IMG/VR virus record: IMGVR_UViG_3300030329_002910
Span: 1-37,309 of that record
DNA: 37,309 nt
Source: a virus
Direction: 5' to 3' (one strand)
The notes beneath the pieces are model-generated. The model made no database searches. It saw only the letters and a program-made list of their open reading frames with translations, and had not been told where the DNA came from. Position numbers and translations under genes: made by a program. This document shows positions 30,781 through 37,309 of this stretch, piece by piece; the first letter of the stretch is position 1, and every line of letters starts with the position of its first letter.

Positions 30781-31185
30781 ATGAAAGATATCATAGAACA
30801 ATTAAAAATACACGAAGGATATAAATCTAAAGTATATAAATGTACAGAAGGTGTAGATACAATAGGAGTCGGCTTTGCAATTAAAGACTTAGAGTTATCT
30901 GAAGAAGTATGTGATTTGATCTTAACAGAAAAATTAGAAGTATTAGAAGAAAGATTTGAAAAGAAATTTGATTGGTTTACAACATCTCCTGTAGAAGTTA
31001 GAAATGTTATGCTTAATATGGCATATCAATTAGGGTTTAGAGGCTTCTGCAAATTTAAGAAAACCATAGCGTACTTAGAAGAAGCAGAATGGGAAAAAGC
31101 ATCTGTAGAGATGTTAGATTCTAAATGGGCAAAACAAACGCCTAACAGAGCTAAAGAATTAAGTGAGATTATTGCATCTCTTTAG
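30781..31185 (+). CDS. phage lysozyme (endolysin), T4-like GH24
   Basis: Starting at the ATG at 30781, which aligns best with T4 lysozyme, the product is 134 aa; an in-frame GTG at 30739 would add 14 residues and cannot be excluded. The catalytic triad fits E-8aa-(D/C)-5aa-T: E12 in 'IHEGY', C21 in 'YKCTEG' and T27 in 'VDTIGVG'. The usual Asp is Cys here, a replacement known to keep activity in this family. The C-terminal lobe has 'VRNVMLNMAYQLGFRGFCKF' and 'SKWAKQTPNRAKELS', as in GH24. It cuts cell-wall peptidoglycan. No signal peptide is seen, so a holin is needed. Confidence 0.82.
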   Translation: MKDIIEQLKIHEGYKSKVYKCTEGVDTIGVGFAIKDLELSEEVCDLILTEKLEVLEERFEKKFDWFTTSPVEVRNVMLNMAYQLGFRGFCKFKKTIAYLEEAEWEKASVEMLDSKWAKQTPNRAKELSEIIASL

Positions 31186-31215
31186 TTGCTTCTATCTACT
31201 ACCATATATTAATTT

Positions 31216-32430
31216 ATGTCATACGATGAATACTTAAATAAGGTTCTAGCTTGCCCTAGATGCTACAATCCCAGTCTAGCTAAAAGTGGATTTGATAAGA
31301 ATAAGCAAAGATGGCAATGTAGAGGATGTAAGCACAGAACTGTAAACCCTATAGAGGATTTAGAGCTTCTTAGAGAGAATGTAAGGTATAGAAAAGAGAA
31401 GCAAAAAGCCCAAGATGTTAATAGGATTGAAAGAAAGGGTTTCAGGGAACACGCTAGAATTGAGAATGCTGTAGAGGAATACAGCGAAAAATTAAAAGAG
31501 CTTTTTGAAAACTATAAACTACATAAGGTCACTAAAAGCCATAAGATTAGTAAAAGGGCGGTTGGGGTCATCCAATTTAGTGACGTTCACTTTAATGAAT
31601 TAGTTGAACTTCAGAATAATCGTTATGATTTTAAAGTTGCATCACAACGATGTCAATACTTTGTAGATAAGGCATCAGCGTACTTCGAGATAAATGATGT
31701 TAGCCAAGTTGTGGTGGCTTTAACTGGAGACCTAATGAATAGTGATAGAAGGCTGGATGAATTACTTAATCAGGCTTCAAACAGGGCTAAGGCTACCTTT
31801 TTAGCAGTTGATATAATGCAACAAGTTATATTAGACCTAAATAAACGCTTCAATGTTAGTGTAGCTTGTGTAGTTGGAAATGAAGGGCGTGCCAATAAAG
31901 AATTAGGGTGGAGTAATAAAGTTGCTACAGACAACTATGATTACACTATAGGAAATTGTTTAAGGTATTTGTTTAGGAACTCTGATGTTCATTTTATAGA
32001 TGGCGATCCATCTGAGATAGTTATTAACGTAGCAGGTCAAAACTTATTAATGCTACACGGACACGGAGCAATAAGTGCAGGAGTAGAGAAATCTGTTAAC
32101 CAATTAATCGGCAGATATTCTATGAAAGGTACAAGAATAGATTATGTTATATTTGGACACGTTCATTCGGCTAGAGTAGGAGATACATTTGGAAGAAGCT
32201 CAAGTATGGTAGGAGCTAATGATTACTCTGAAAAGGCTTTGAATCTCGGTGGAAGAGCAAGTCAGAATGCTTATGTTTTTTATGAGAATGGTAATCGAGA
32301 TGGTATTAAGATAGACTTGCAGAATGTAGATTGTAATGGTTATGATATTGATAAAACTTTGGAGGCGTATAATGCAAAATCAGCTAAAAAAACGAATAAA
32401 CGTGAAACAATATTCAAGGTGGTCGTATAG
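31216..32430 (+). CDS. metallophosphoesterase with N-terminal zinc ribbon
   Basis: A 404-aa protein. Residues 13-38 are a zinc ribbon (C13-x2-C16 ... C35-x2-C38, 'CPRC...CRGC'). A charged linker (45-110) leads to a calcineurin-like phosphoesterase: 'FSDVHFNE' (D123, H125), 'TGDLMNSDRR' (D172), 'VVGNEGR' (221-225), 'LHGHGAIS' (H281) and 'FGHVHSAR' (H315, H317). The third motif reads GNE where GNH is usual. The ribbon suggests a DNA or RNA substrate. There is no clear ribosome site before the ATG, and it lies 30 bases after the lysozyme. Confidence 0.78.
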   Translation: MSYDEYLNKVLACPRCYNPSLAKSGFDKNKQRWQCRGCKHRTVNPIEDLELLRENVRYRKEKQKAQDVNRIERKGFREHARIENAVEEYSEKLKELFENYKLHKVTKSHKISKRAVGVIQFSDVHFNELVELQNNRYDFKVASQRCQYFVDKASAYFEINDVSQVVVALTGDLMNSDRRLDELLNQASNRAKATFLAVDIMQQVILDLNKRFNVSVACVVGNEGRANKELGWSNKVATDNYDYTIGNCLRYLFRNSDVHFIDGDPSEIVINVAGQNLLMLHGHGAISAGVEKSVNQLIGRYSMKGTRIDYVIFGHVHSARVGDTFGRSSSMVGANDYSEKALNLGGRASQNAYVFYENGNRDGIKIDLQNVDCNGYDIDKTLEAYNAKSAKKTNKRETIFKVVV

Positions 32431-32524
32431 TACATCCTCTTTTTGTGACTCTCCATACTCTATGACTGAAAAGATGAGTTGCACTACGCTTCCAAAATTT
32501 TCGGAGAGCATTTATGATAGATAG
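32372..32524 (+). CDS. 50-aa Ser-rich hypothetical protein
   Basis: GGAGG seven bases before the ATG at 32372 supports this start over an in-frame ATG 36 bases earlier. The frame ('MQNQLKKRINVKQYSRWSYS...') overlaps the phosphoesterase end by 59 bases and the next gene by 11 bases. It is basic at first, then rich in Ser with two Cys. The function is unknown. Confidence 0.5.
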   Translation: MQNQLKKRINVKQYSRWSYSTSSFCDSPYSMTEKMSCTTLPKFSESIYDR

Positions 32525-32663
32525 CGTTAGAACGCTTCTTGCAGGGATTGGAGGAGTGACGGTAACTTGGTTAGAGTGGCTACCCGTAGCAGTTAGAATA
32601 TTAGTTGGGTTAGCTACTTTTGTGTATATATGTGTAAAAATTTATAAGTTGTATAATGAATGA
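32514..32663 (+). CDS. 49-aa small membrane protein, holin candidate
   Basis: The frame is 'MIDSVRTLLAGIGGVTVTWL...' with one long or two short hydrophobic segments (8-41: 'LLAGIGGVTVTWLEW' and 'AVRILVGLATFVYICVKIY') and a short charged end. Size, topology and place two genes after the lysozyme fit a class II or III holin that would let the endolysin reach the wall. TCGGAGAGC lies about six bases before the ATG. It overlaps the MscS-like gene by eight bases. Confidence 0.55.
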   Translation: MIDSVRTLLAGIGGVTVTWLEWLPVAVRILVGLATFVYICVKIYKLYNE

Positions 32664-33021
32664 AGAAGAATTACAAAAAACAGCAGAAGGGTTTTTAGGT
32701 AATTGGGTATGGCTGCTTGTTACAGGTGTAGCTTTTCTTCTATTTAAATCGACTCTTGAGGGCATTACAGAAGGCTTAAAAGTTTTTCTGGGAAAAGATA
32801 TTAAGACTGACGATGTTGTTATTTTAGATGGTCGCCCTGCAAGAGTTATAAGAGTTGGAATTTGGAAGACAACATTTTTTGCTTACGATATAGGAACTGC
32901 TGAAGGTAAGCCTTATGTTAAAGGTGGAACTAAATTGCAGATTCAGAACGATAAGCTAAAAGATCACGTTATAGAAAGACCACTACAAATGTTAGATTTA
33001 AGTAAGTGGGAAGAAAAGTGA
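32656..33021 (+). CDS. minimal MscS-like channel-domain protein
   Basis: A 121-aa protein with one membrane helix (about 16-31, 'NWVWLLVTGVAFLLFK'), an amphipathic 'TLEGITEGLKVFLG', then a beta domain at 49-108: 'IKTDDVVILDGRPARVIRVGIWKTTFF' and 'GTKLQIQNDKLKDHVI'. This follows the pore-helix plus middle beta domain of MscS ('G..V.l.g..G.V..i....T..r...G....IPN..i'). The other helices and the vestibule are lacking. It sits in the lysis-like cluster, so it may act as a pore, holin partner or anti-shock factor. The family call is by pattern. Confidence 0.6.
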   Translation: MNEEELQKTAEGFLGNWVWLLVTGVAFLLFKSTLEGITEGLKVFLGKDIKTDDVVILDGRPARVIRVGIWKTTFFAYDIGTAEGKPYVKGGTKLQIQNDKLKDHVIERPLQMLDLSKWEEK

Positions 33022-33173
33022 TAAGAAGTAAAGTACAAGACAGAAAGCTATTAACCTTACTTAGAGGAGAGCTAGATGTTAAGTTAAATAGCTTCGGTTT
33101 AAAAATAAGAAAACTTGAGAATGAGGTAAGAAGCCTTAGAAGTCAAGTAAAAAGATTACAAAAAGGAGAATGA
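33018..33173 (+). CDS. 51-aa coiled-coil protein
   Basis: A GTG overlapping the previous stop (GTGA) opens 'MIRSKVQDRKLLTLLRGELD' and continues to a basic heptad helix ('KLENEVRSLRSQVKRLQKGE'). No membrane segment is present. Coupled overlaps on both sides place it in the lysis-like operon; it may oligomerise with the membrane proteins beside it. No family is claimed. Confidence 0.5.
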   Translation: MIRSKVQDRKLLTLLRGELDVKLNSFGLKIRKLENEVRSLRSQVKRLQKGE

Positions 33174-33175
33174 CA

Positions 33176-33445
33176 ATGGATTGGTTAACAATGAGTTTAG
33201 GTCTAGGTGGAGGAAGTGCAGTATTATGGGTTTTAAAAAAGATACCTAATGATAAGATATGTGCATTAGTAGAAGGTACATTTGAGAAATTAGGTGTATT
33301 AATGACAGCAGGATTAACTAAGTGGAAGTTTACTTCTAAGATGTGGAATAAGACTATAGAGCCTTATTTTATTGACTTAATAGATAACTTAGTAGGCGGT
33401 GCATTAAGAGGTTTGATTAAAGGATTGAAGTCAGATAACAAATGA
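33176..33445 (+). CDS. 89-aa membrane-associated protein
   Basis: GGAG seven bases before the ATG at 33176 favours this start over the ATG at 33170. An N-terminal Gly-rich hydrophobic segment (5-19, 'TMSLGLGGGSAVLWVLKKI') is followed by amphipathic helices ('LIDNLVGGALRGLIKGLKSDNK'). The amphipathic, positively charged C-terminus resembles membrane-active peptides. It is another candidate for lysis or membrane disruption. The stop overlaps the next ATG. Confidence 0.55.
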   Translation: MDWLTMSLGLGGGSAVLWVLKKIPNDKICALVEGTFEKLGVLMTAGLTKWKFTSKMWNKTIEPYFIDLIDNLVGGALRGLIKGLKSDNK

Positions 33446-33597
33446 TAAAAAAGATACTAATAAATAAAGTTGTTAATTTGCTAGCCGAAAACTTTAAGCT
33501 ATTCAAAGTTCTAAAGTATGTAGAAGAGCCTAATGAATTAGATGAGAAAGTTGAAGAGCTAGAAAAAAGGATTAAAAAGCTAGAAAAAAAGAAATGA
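33442..33597 (+). CDS. 51-aa coiled-coil protein
   Basis: The frame starts 'MIKKILINKVVNLLAENFKL' and ends with a strong heptad helix ('LDEKVEELEKRIKKLEKKK'). It begins and ends with ATGA-type overlaps. Together with the gene at 33018-33173, it brackets the membrane protein with coiled coils. It may trimerise, perhaps as a chaperone or base for the fibre coded next; this is inferred only from order. Confidence 0.5.
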   Translation: MIKKILINKVVNLLAENFKLFKVLKYVEEPNELDEKVEELEKRIKKLEKKK

Positions 33598-34646
33598 GTA
33601 AAGAGTTAAAAATAAAAGGTGCGTTAAGTAAGGACTATCAGCAAATCTATATTGAAGATAGTCCTACTAACCTTTTTATAAATGAAGATGGCAGGATAAA
33701 AACAAAGTCAATTAAAGATGATGTTTCTGATGGTTCTTTAACAATAAGCTCTGATGCCAAATTTTCAATAAATTCTTCAGGCATTCTTGAATTAATCTCA
33801 GATACACATACAGAAATAGCTTTAAATGATGGAGCAAACAAACCTTTTAGAATGACTAATGGTTTAAATACAGTTTGTGGATTTTCTGCTGAGAGTGGGG
33901 CTGAAAGTACCTTTCAAATGTTTGAAGCTGGAGGAGACTCAAGTGACGACTATTTTTCTATAGTAGTTTTAGAGAATGGAGAAACACAGCTTAAAACAGT
34001 TGATGGGGCAGGGGTAGTTGGGCATCTTACACTTGACACAGATGGGGATATTACTCTAGATGCAGCTAGTGGAAATATTTACTGCAAAGATAATGGCGGT
34101 AATTACACACCGGGATCTGATTATGAGATAGCTACAAAAAAGTATGTAGACGATAATGCAGGTGGAGGAGGAACTCAAAGATGGACAAATACTTCAGGTG
34201 GATATAAGACTAATAATAATAGTGCATCTTTTTATTATTTTCAACATTATCCAAATTATCATCTTTGGTCAAATTCAGATAGCTCTCCAACTACATTATC
34301 TTATACAGATGCTTATGCTTATAACTTTTGTGCAGCAGCTGCTGGAACGCTTACTAATATTAGAGTAACTTGTAGAGCTTTTGATTCAGGTCTTACAGAT
34401 CCTTTAAAATTCTATGTATTTAAGGGCATACCTTCTAATGATGCAACATCAGTATCTTTAACTTTGATTGGAACAACAGGAACTATAACGCCTATATCAG
34501 GCAAGCAAATGTATTTAAGTACAGACATAACTTCTAGCAATACATTTAGTGCAGGAGATAAGCTTTGGGTTATGTATAAAAAAGATTCAACAAGTGGCAA
34601 TCAAGATTTATATTTTGCAGTATCAATTAGTGGAGAATATGATTAA
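33594..34646 (+). CDS. tail fibre or spike-like protein
   Basis: A 350-aa protein with repetitive beta segments at 25-165 ('DGRIKTKSI', 'LTISSDAKFSINSSGILEL', 'LTLDTDGDITLDAASGNIYC'), then 'YEIATKKYVDDNAGGGG', a well-known phage fibre junction, and a C-terminal beta domain (about 200-350). The C-terminal domain shares a pattern with those of the genes at 1 and 34789 ('lt.irv...', '...D.l.F.v...'). It likely forms a trimeric fibre that reaches the host surface. ATGA overlap at the start, TAATG at the end. Confidence 0.68.
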   Translation: MSKELKIKGALSKDYQQIYIEDSPTNLFINEDGRIKTKSIKDDVSDGSLTISSDAKFSINSSGILELISDTHTEIALNDGANKPFRMTNGLNTVCGFSAESGAESTFQMFEAGGDSSDDYFSIVVLENGETQLKTVDGAGVVGHLTLDTDGDITLDAASGNIYCKDNGGNYTPGSDYEIATKKYVDDNAGGGGTQRWTNTSGGYKTNNNSASFYYFQHYPNYHLWSNSDSSPTTLSYTDAYAYNFCAAAAGTLTNIRVTCRAFDSGLTDPLKFYVFKGIPSNDATSVSLTLIGTTGTITPISGKQMYLSTDITSSNTFSAGDKLWVMYKKDSTSGNQDLYFAVSISGEYD

Positions 34647-34780
34647 TGGAAAGAATAGATAAGACTTCAGAAGAAGTTAGTCAAATAGTAAAAGATAGTA
34701 ACCCTGCACCTGATGCAGTTATACTGGGAATTATAATAGATAAAATTAATGAAATTGTTGATTGGATAAATACGCAATAG
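34646..34780 (+). CDS. 44-aa acidic helical protein
   Basis: Start and previous stop overlap (TAATG). The frame reads 'MERIDKTSEEVSQIVKDSNP', then a hydrophobic helix 'AVILGIIIDKINEIVDWINTQ'. It may be a fibre chaperone or small structural protein; only its place between two fibre-like genes supports that. Confidence 0.5.
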   Translation: MERIDKTSEEVSQIVKDSNPAPDAVILGIIIDKINEIVDWINTQ

Positions 34781-34788
34781 GAGATTAA

Positions 34789-35571
34789 ATGGCATTAACA
34801 GATAAAACAATAGCAAGCACCTATGGAGATATACTACAAGTTGATAATAGTGGTAGTGGTAGAACTGCTAATGGTACTGTAGTTAAAGATGGTTTAGGTC
34901 AATCAACTGCTTTAACACTAGGTGGAGATAAAATTAAAATTACACCTTCATCTGATAGCACTACAGCAGTAACAATAGAAACATCAGGTGGTACTGATTT
35001 ATTAGTAGTAGATTCAACAAATAGTGCAGTTAAAGTGGGTACTACACAAACTTATGCTAATACTCAATATTTATCATTCAAGTGTATAGATTTAAATGTT
35101 TCGGCTGGAACTCACTTAGCTATTCCATTAGCTGGTCATAGTCCAGCAGGTGTAGGAGGAATGCCTGCGGGGGCTTGGACTCTTGGAACTTCTACAGACC
35201 CTTCTGCACCAGCTTTCTCAAATAATGGAGACGATATACTTCAATGTATTCATTATGTAGATACAAACATAACTGTAGACTCTGTACAGATATTAGCTAC
35301 GGGTGATACTGCTACTGGGGATACTATAAACTTTCATTTATGCAGTTTAGCTACATCGGACACAACTACGGTTAATAGCTGGAGCAGCACAACAGTAGTA
35401 GCTGACTGCTCAGATGTATCTACAGCAGGCAGAGAACAATTTTATAGAATAGCCTTAGACATACAATCTGCAAATGTAGATGCGGGTAATTATTTAGTAT
35501 TAACAATAGAATCAGACGGAACTAATAGTGATTATTCTGTCAACGGATTAGTAAGGTATCATTTAAGATAA
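34789..35571 (+). CDS. fibre-like virion protein (allele 2, complete)
   Basis: A 260-aa protein with AGGAGATT before the ATG. Residues 1-95 ('LTDKTIASTYGDILQVDNSGSG...TTAVTIETSGGTDLLVVDSTNSAVKVGTTQTYANTQ') form a repetitive beta anchor common in marine phage fibres. Residues 100-260 form a distinct beta domain with 'ITVDSVQILATGD', 'INFHLCSLA' and 'YSVNGLVRYHL'. The truncated gene at 1-573 has nearly the same anchor end and a different C-terminal domain, so this is one of two alleles. Host attachment is likely. Confidence 0.72.
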   Translation: MALTDKTIASTYGDILQVDNSGSGRTANGTVVKDGLGQSTALTLGGDKIKITPSSDSTTAVTIETSGGTDLLVVDSTNSAVKVGTTQTYANTQYLSFKCIDLNVSAGTHLAIPLAGHSPAGVGGMPAGAWTLGTSTDPSAPAFSNNGDDILQCIHYVDTNITVDSVQILATGDTATGDTINFHLCSLATSDTTTVNSWSSTTVVADCSDVSTAGREQFYRIALDIQSANVDAGNYLVLTIESDGTNSDYSVNGLVRYHLR

Positions 35572-35583
35572 AGGAGAAGAATT

Positions 35584-37128
35584 ATGCCATATAAAGGTCA
35601 AACATCAGCCCCTATTCCTTCTACGGGAAAATCATCTAGGGAAAAACCAGTTTTAGAGAAAACGAAATCAGTTAGCTATAGTGCCACGCAGTCAGACCAG
35701 ATATTTGCTGTGTCTGCAAGCTCTAGCTCATCTACAACAGAAAGTATGCCTTCTAGGGTAGAGATTATGAATGATGGAAAAGTTCCATTAATGCTTATGG
35801 CTGGATATGAGACATATACAGACGATAGAACAGATGGGGTTACAGAATATTTACATACAATGCTTATGCCGGGAGAGACATATTATCCTCCTGTAAGAGG
35901 GCTTATACAGACTGATGCCGATACTGTTATAGTAGATGGGACTGTGGTAAGCAATTCAGCTCCTAACTCTAATGAGTATGTTGATAGTGGGGCAGATATT
36001 GATAGTGCAACTGCAGCAGGAGTTGTGGGAAGCGACACTAATAGTTTAGTTTATTTAGAGCCTTATACTTCGGCAGCAAACTGTACTGCAAATTTATTTA
36101 GAGTTGGTGATTTAATCAGAGTTAATAATGAAGTTATGAAAGTTACTAGCATAGGTACAAAAGCTGCACTTAACAGCAATACTCTTGTAGTTGAAAGAGG
36201 TATGTATGGAACAAGTGCAGTAGATACTCACGCTGATGATGCAGCTGTAAGATTGCCATTCTTTAATGCTTATACAAATGATTTGACAAAGAGAACAACT
36301 ACAGTTGATGGAAAATTTAAAGCATTTAACTTTTTTGGATTAGGTAGATCTGAGACACAAGTACAAGGAATTACTCCCGGTTCTGTCGCTATCAAGTTTT
36401 ATGAAGCAGGTTATCAAGAATTTGGTCTTAGCGGAATAACTAGCAGTACAAATTCAGGTCTCTCTGCCAGCACTACATACTATCTATCTATAAGTATTGA
36501 TGGAGCTACTACTGATAAAATTACATTTACTACAGATTCTAGTAATTTAAATTTTGGGGGCAAAAATGGAGTGATAGCTAAACTTCAATCAGCAATAGAT
36601 GCTTTATACTATAATCCTTCAAAAAATGGATTCCAAAAAGGAGCAACGGTATCGATAGTAGATGGAGATATTAGGGTTACCTCAAATCAACACTCATCCA
36701 CATCGGCAATATCTATAACAACAAATACTGATGGAACTGCTGGAACAGATGAGTTGTTTGATACTTCTAATATTATTGGAAGAATACCAGCTACTATTAA
36801 GGCGGCTGTTGCAGCAAGATTACCTGATGACGTTACATACGATGAGGTTACTTATGCAGAAATACCTAATGAAGGTTCTTTTGTTTACGATGATGGCAAT
36901 GGAAACTTGTTTGGGGCAGCTGAAGGAACTATTAATTATGAAACAGGAGCTATAGACTTTAAAAATGCTCCTTCTGAAGCAGAGTTTGTAGTTAGTTGTA
37001 TGCACTCTGGTGCTTTTTCTGGTAAATTAAATGAAGCAGAGACAGACAGAATTAACTCTTTAATTGCAGTTTATGCTAATACTACAAGTCAAAAAATGAA
37101 TGGCTCTGTAAAAGTGAGGACATATTAA
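35584..37128 (+). CDS. large surface or decoration-like virion protein (allele 2)
   Basis: A 514-aa partner of the protein at 583-2148, with AAGGAGAAG before the ATG. The N-terminal 60 residues are Ser-rich and differ completely ('YKGQTSAPIPSTGKSSREK...'). From 'PNSNEYVDSGADID' on, the two share blocks such as 'LFRVGDLIRVNNEVMKVTSIG', 'THADDAAVRLPFFN', 'GYQEFGLSGITSSTNSGL', 'AVAARLPDDVTYDEVTYAE' and 'INYETGAI'. Same position and order (fibre, this gene, basic peptide, adaptor) confirm they are alleles or paralogues. Structural; exact role unknown. Confidence 0.7.
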   Translation: MPYKGQTSAPIPSTGKSSREKPVLEKTKSVSYSATQSDQIFAVSASSSSSTTESMPSRVEIMNDGKVPLMLMAGYETYTDDRTDGVTEYLHTMLMPGETYYPPVRGLIQTDADTVIVDGTVVSNSAPNSNEYVDSGADIDSATAAGVVGSDTNSLVYLEPYTSAANCTANLFRVGDLIRVNNEVMKVTSIGTKAALNSNTLVVERGMYGTSAVDTHADDAAVRLPFFNAYTNDLTKRTTTVDGKFKAFNFFGLGRSETQVQGITPGSVAIKFYEAGYQEFGLSGITSSTNSGLSASTTYYLSISIDGATTDKITFTTDSSNLNFGGKNGVIAKLQSAIDALYYNPSKNGFQKGATVSIVDGDIRVTSNQHSSTSAISITTNTDGTAGTDELFDTSNIIGRIPATIKAAVAARLPDDVTYDEVTYAEIPNEGSFVYDDGNGNLFGAAEGTINYETGAIDFKNAPSEAEFVVSCMHSGAFSGKLNEAETDRINSLIAVYANTTSQKMNGSVKVRTY

Positions 37129-37187
37129 TGCCTTATACTAAGAAAAAGAAAAAAGTTAAAAAAACTAAAAAGAAGAAGAGGAGATAA
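37128..37187 (+). CDS. 19-aa basic peptide
   Basis: The ATG shares one base with the preceding TAA. The frame 'MPYTKKKKKVKKTKKKKRR' is almost all Lys and Arg and ends three bases before the adaptor ATG, in the place held by the 31-aa basic peptide at 2152-2247. Its size leaves doubt, but the conserved position supports it. Its DNA also supplies the adaptor's AGGAGAT ribosome site. Confidence 0.4.
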   Translation: MPYTKKKKKVKKTKKKKRR

Positions 37188-37190
37188 TAA

Positions 37191-37309
37191 ATGGCTACAG
37201 CACCAACATATATAACGCACGCAGAATTAAAGAGAATATTTCCTCAATTAGATGAGTTTGATCAAAAGACTCCTATTTATGGATGGAAAGAAGTAACAAG
37301 TAATAAGTA
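37191..37309 (+). CDS. head-tail adaptor, 3' truncated by the window edge (allele 2)
   Basis: The first 39 codons of an adaptor that reads 'MATAPTYITHAELKRIFPQL...', differing from the gene at 2251 by two residues near position 11-12. From 37233 to the end the DNA is identical to 2293-2369. The gene is cut by the window edge and very probably continues as 2370-3222. Confidence 0.75.
   Translation, partial: MATAPTYITHAELKRIFPQLDEFDQKTPIYGWKEVTSNK
37233..37309 (+). repeat. 77-bp exact terminal repeat of 2293-2369
   Basis: The last 77 bases equal 2293-2369 without mismatch, and base 37232 (G versus A) breaks the match. The match stops exactly at the window's end. A terminal exact overlap of 77 is what a k=77 graph assembler leaves at a circular or branched join. 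Confidence 0.85.

Noticed and set aside
32336-32524. The longer 62-aa version of the gene at 32372
   Set aside because: The first ATG lacks a ribosome site, whereas the ATG at 32372 has GGAGG seven bases upstream.
34156-34368. A 70-aa + strand frame inside the fibre gene, and a similar one at 36731-36955
   Set aside because: They are out-of-frame readings of repetitive fibre and surface sequence, Leu/Ile-rich and without ribosome sites.

Overview
The window is almost certainly the genome of one AT-rich tailed phage of the siphovirus type: a tail tube, a frameshifted tail chaperone pair, a tape measure and a tail hub are present, and there is no sheath gene. No integrase, DNA polymerase, helicase or tRNA gene was seen, so replication leans on the host. 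The low GC, the many tiny genes and a dockerin type I module on a tail protein fit an uncultured, probably marine, bacterial host. Marinimicrobia-like or Bacteroidota-like lineages are possible, but the host is an inference.

Layout. (1) 1-13422, + strand: a truncated fibre-like gene and partner surface gene, a Gp36-like head-tail adaptor, tail terminator, tail tube, chaperones G and G-T joined by a -1 frameshift, tape measure, a 1316-aa hub ending in a dockerin, and two tail-tip genes. (2) 13423-20737, - strand: a recombination, repair and replication module (NinB-like, HNH, Holliday-junction resolvase, DNA methyltransferase, replisome organiser, SSB-like protein, annealing-protein candidate, PD-(D/E)XK nuclease), a regulator joining an Xre-type helix-turn-helix to sigma-70 region 4, and a tightly overlapped string of 40-60-aa genes behind a good sigma-70 promoter. 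(3) 20738-23674, - strand: very AT-rich small genes of unknown function, several preceded by nearly identical ribosome-binding leaders. (4) 23675-25231: a control region, then the + strand small terminase gene and two small neighbours. (5) 25208-28614, - strand: Gp10-like completion protein, portal and large terminase. (6) 28615-28715: a divergent promoter region with two palindromes. (7) 28716-37309, + strand: scaffold, major capsid protein, lysozyme, zinc-ribbon metallophosphoesterase, a lysis-like run of overlapping tiny membrane and coiled-coil genes including an MscS-like protein, then fibre and surface genes.

The two ends carry the same gene block. The fibre, surface, basic-peptide and adaptor genes at 34789-37309 correspond to those at 1-2369, and the last 77 bases (37233-37309) match 2293-2369 exactly. 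The simplest reading is a circularly permuted or circularised genome of about 34.94 kb whose assembly contains two divergent alleles of a hypervariable host-contact cassette. With this wrap the + strand runs unbroken from capsid through lysis and fibres to tail, ending at the tail-to-tail junction at 13422/13423.
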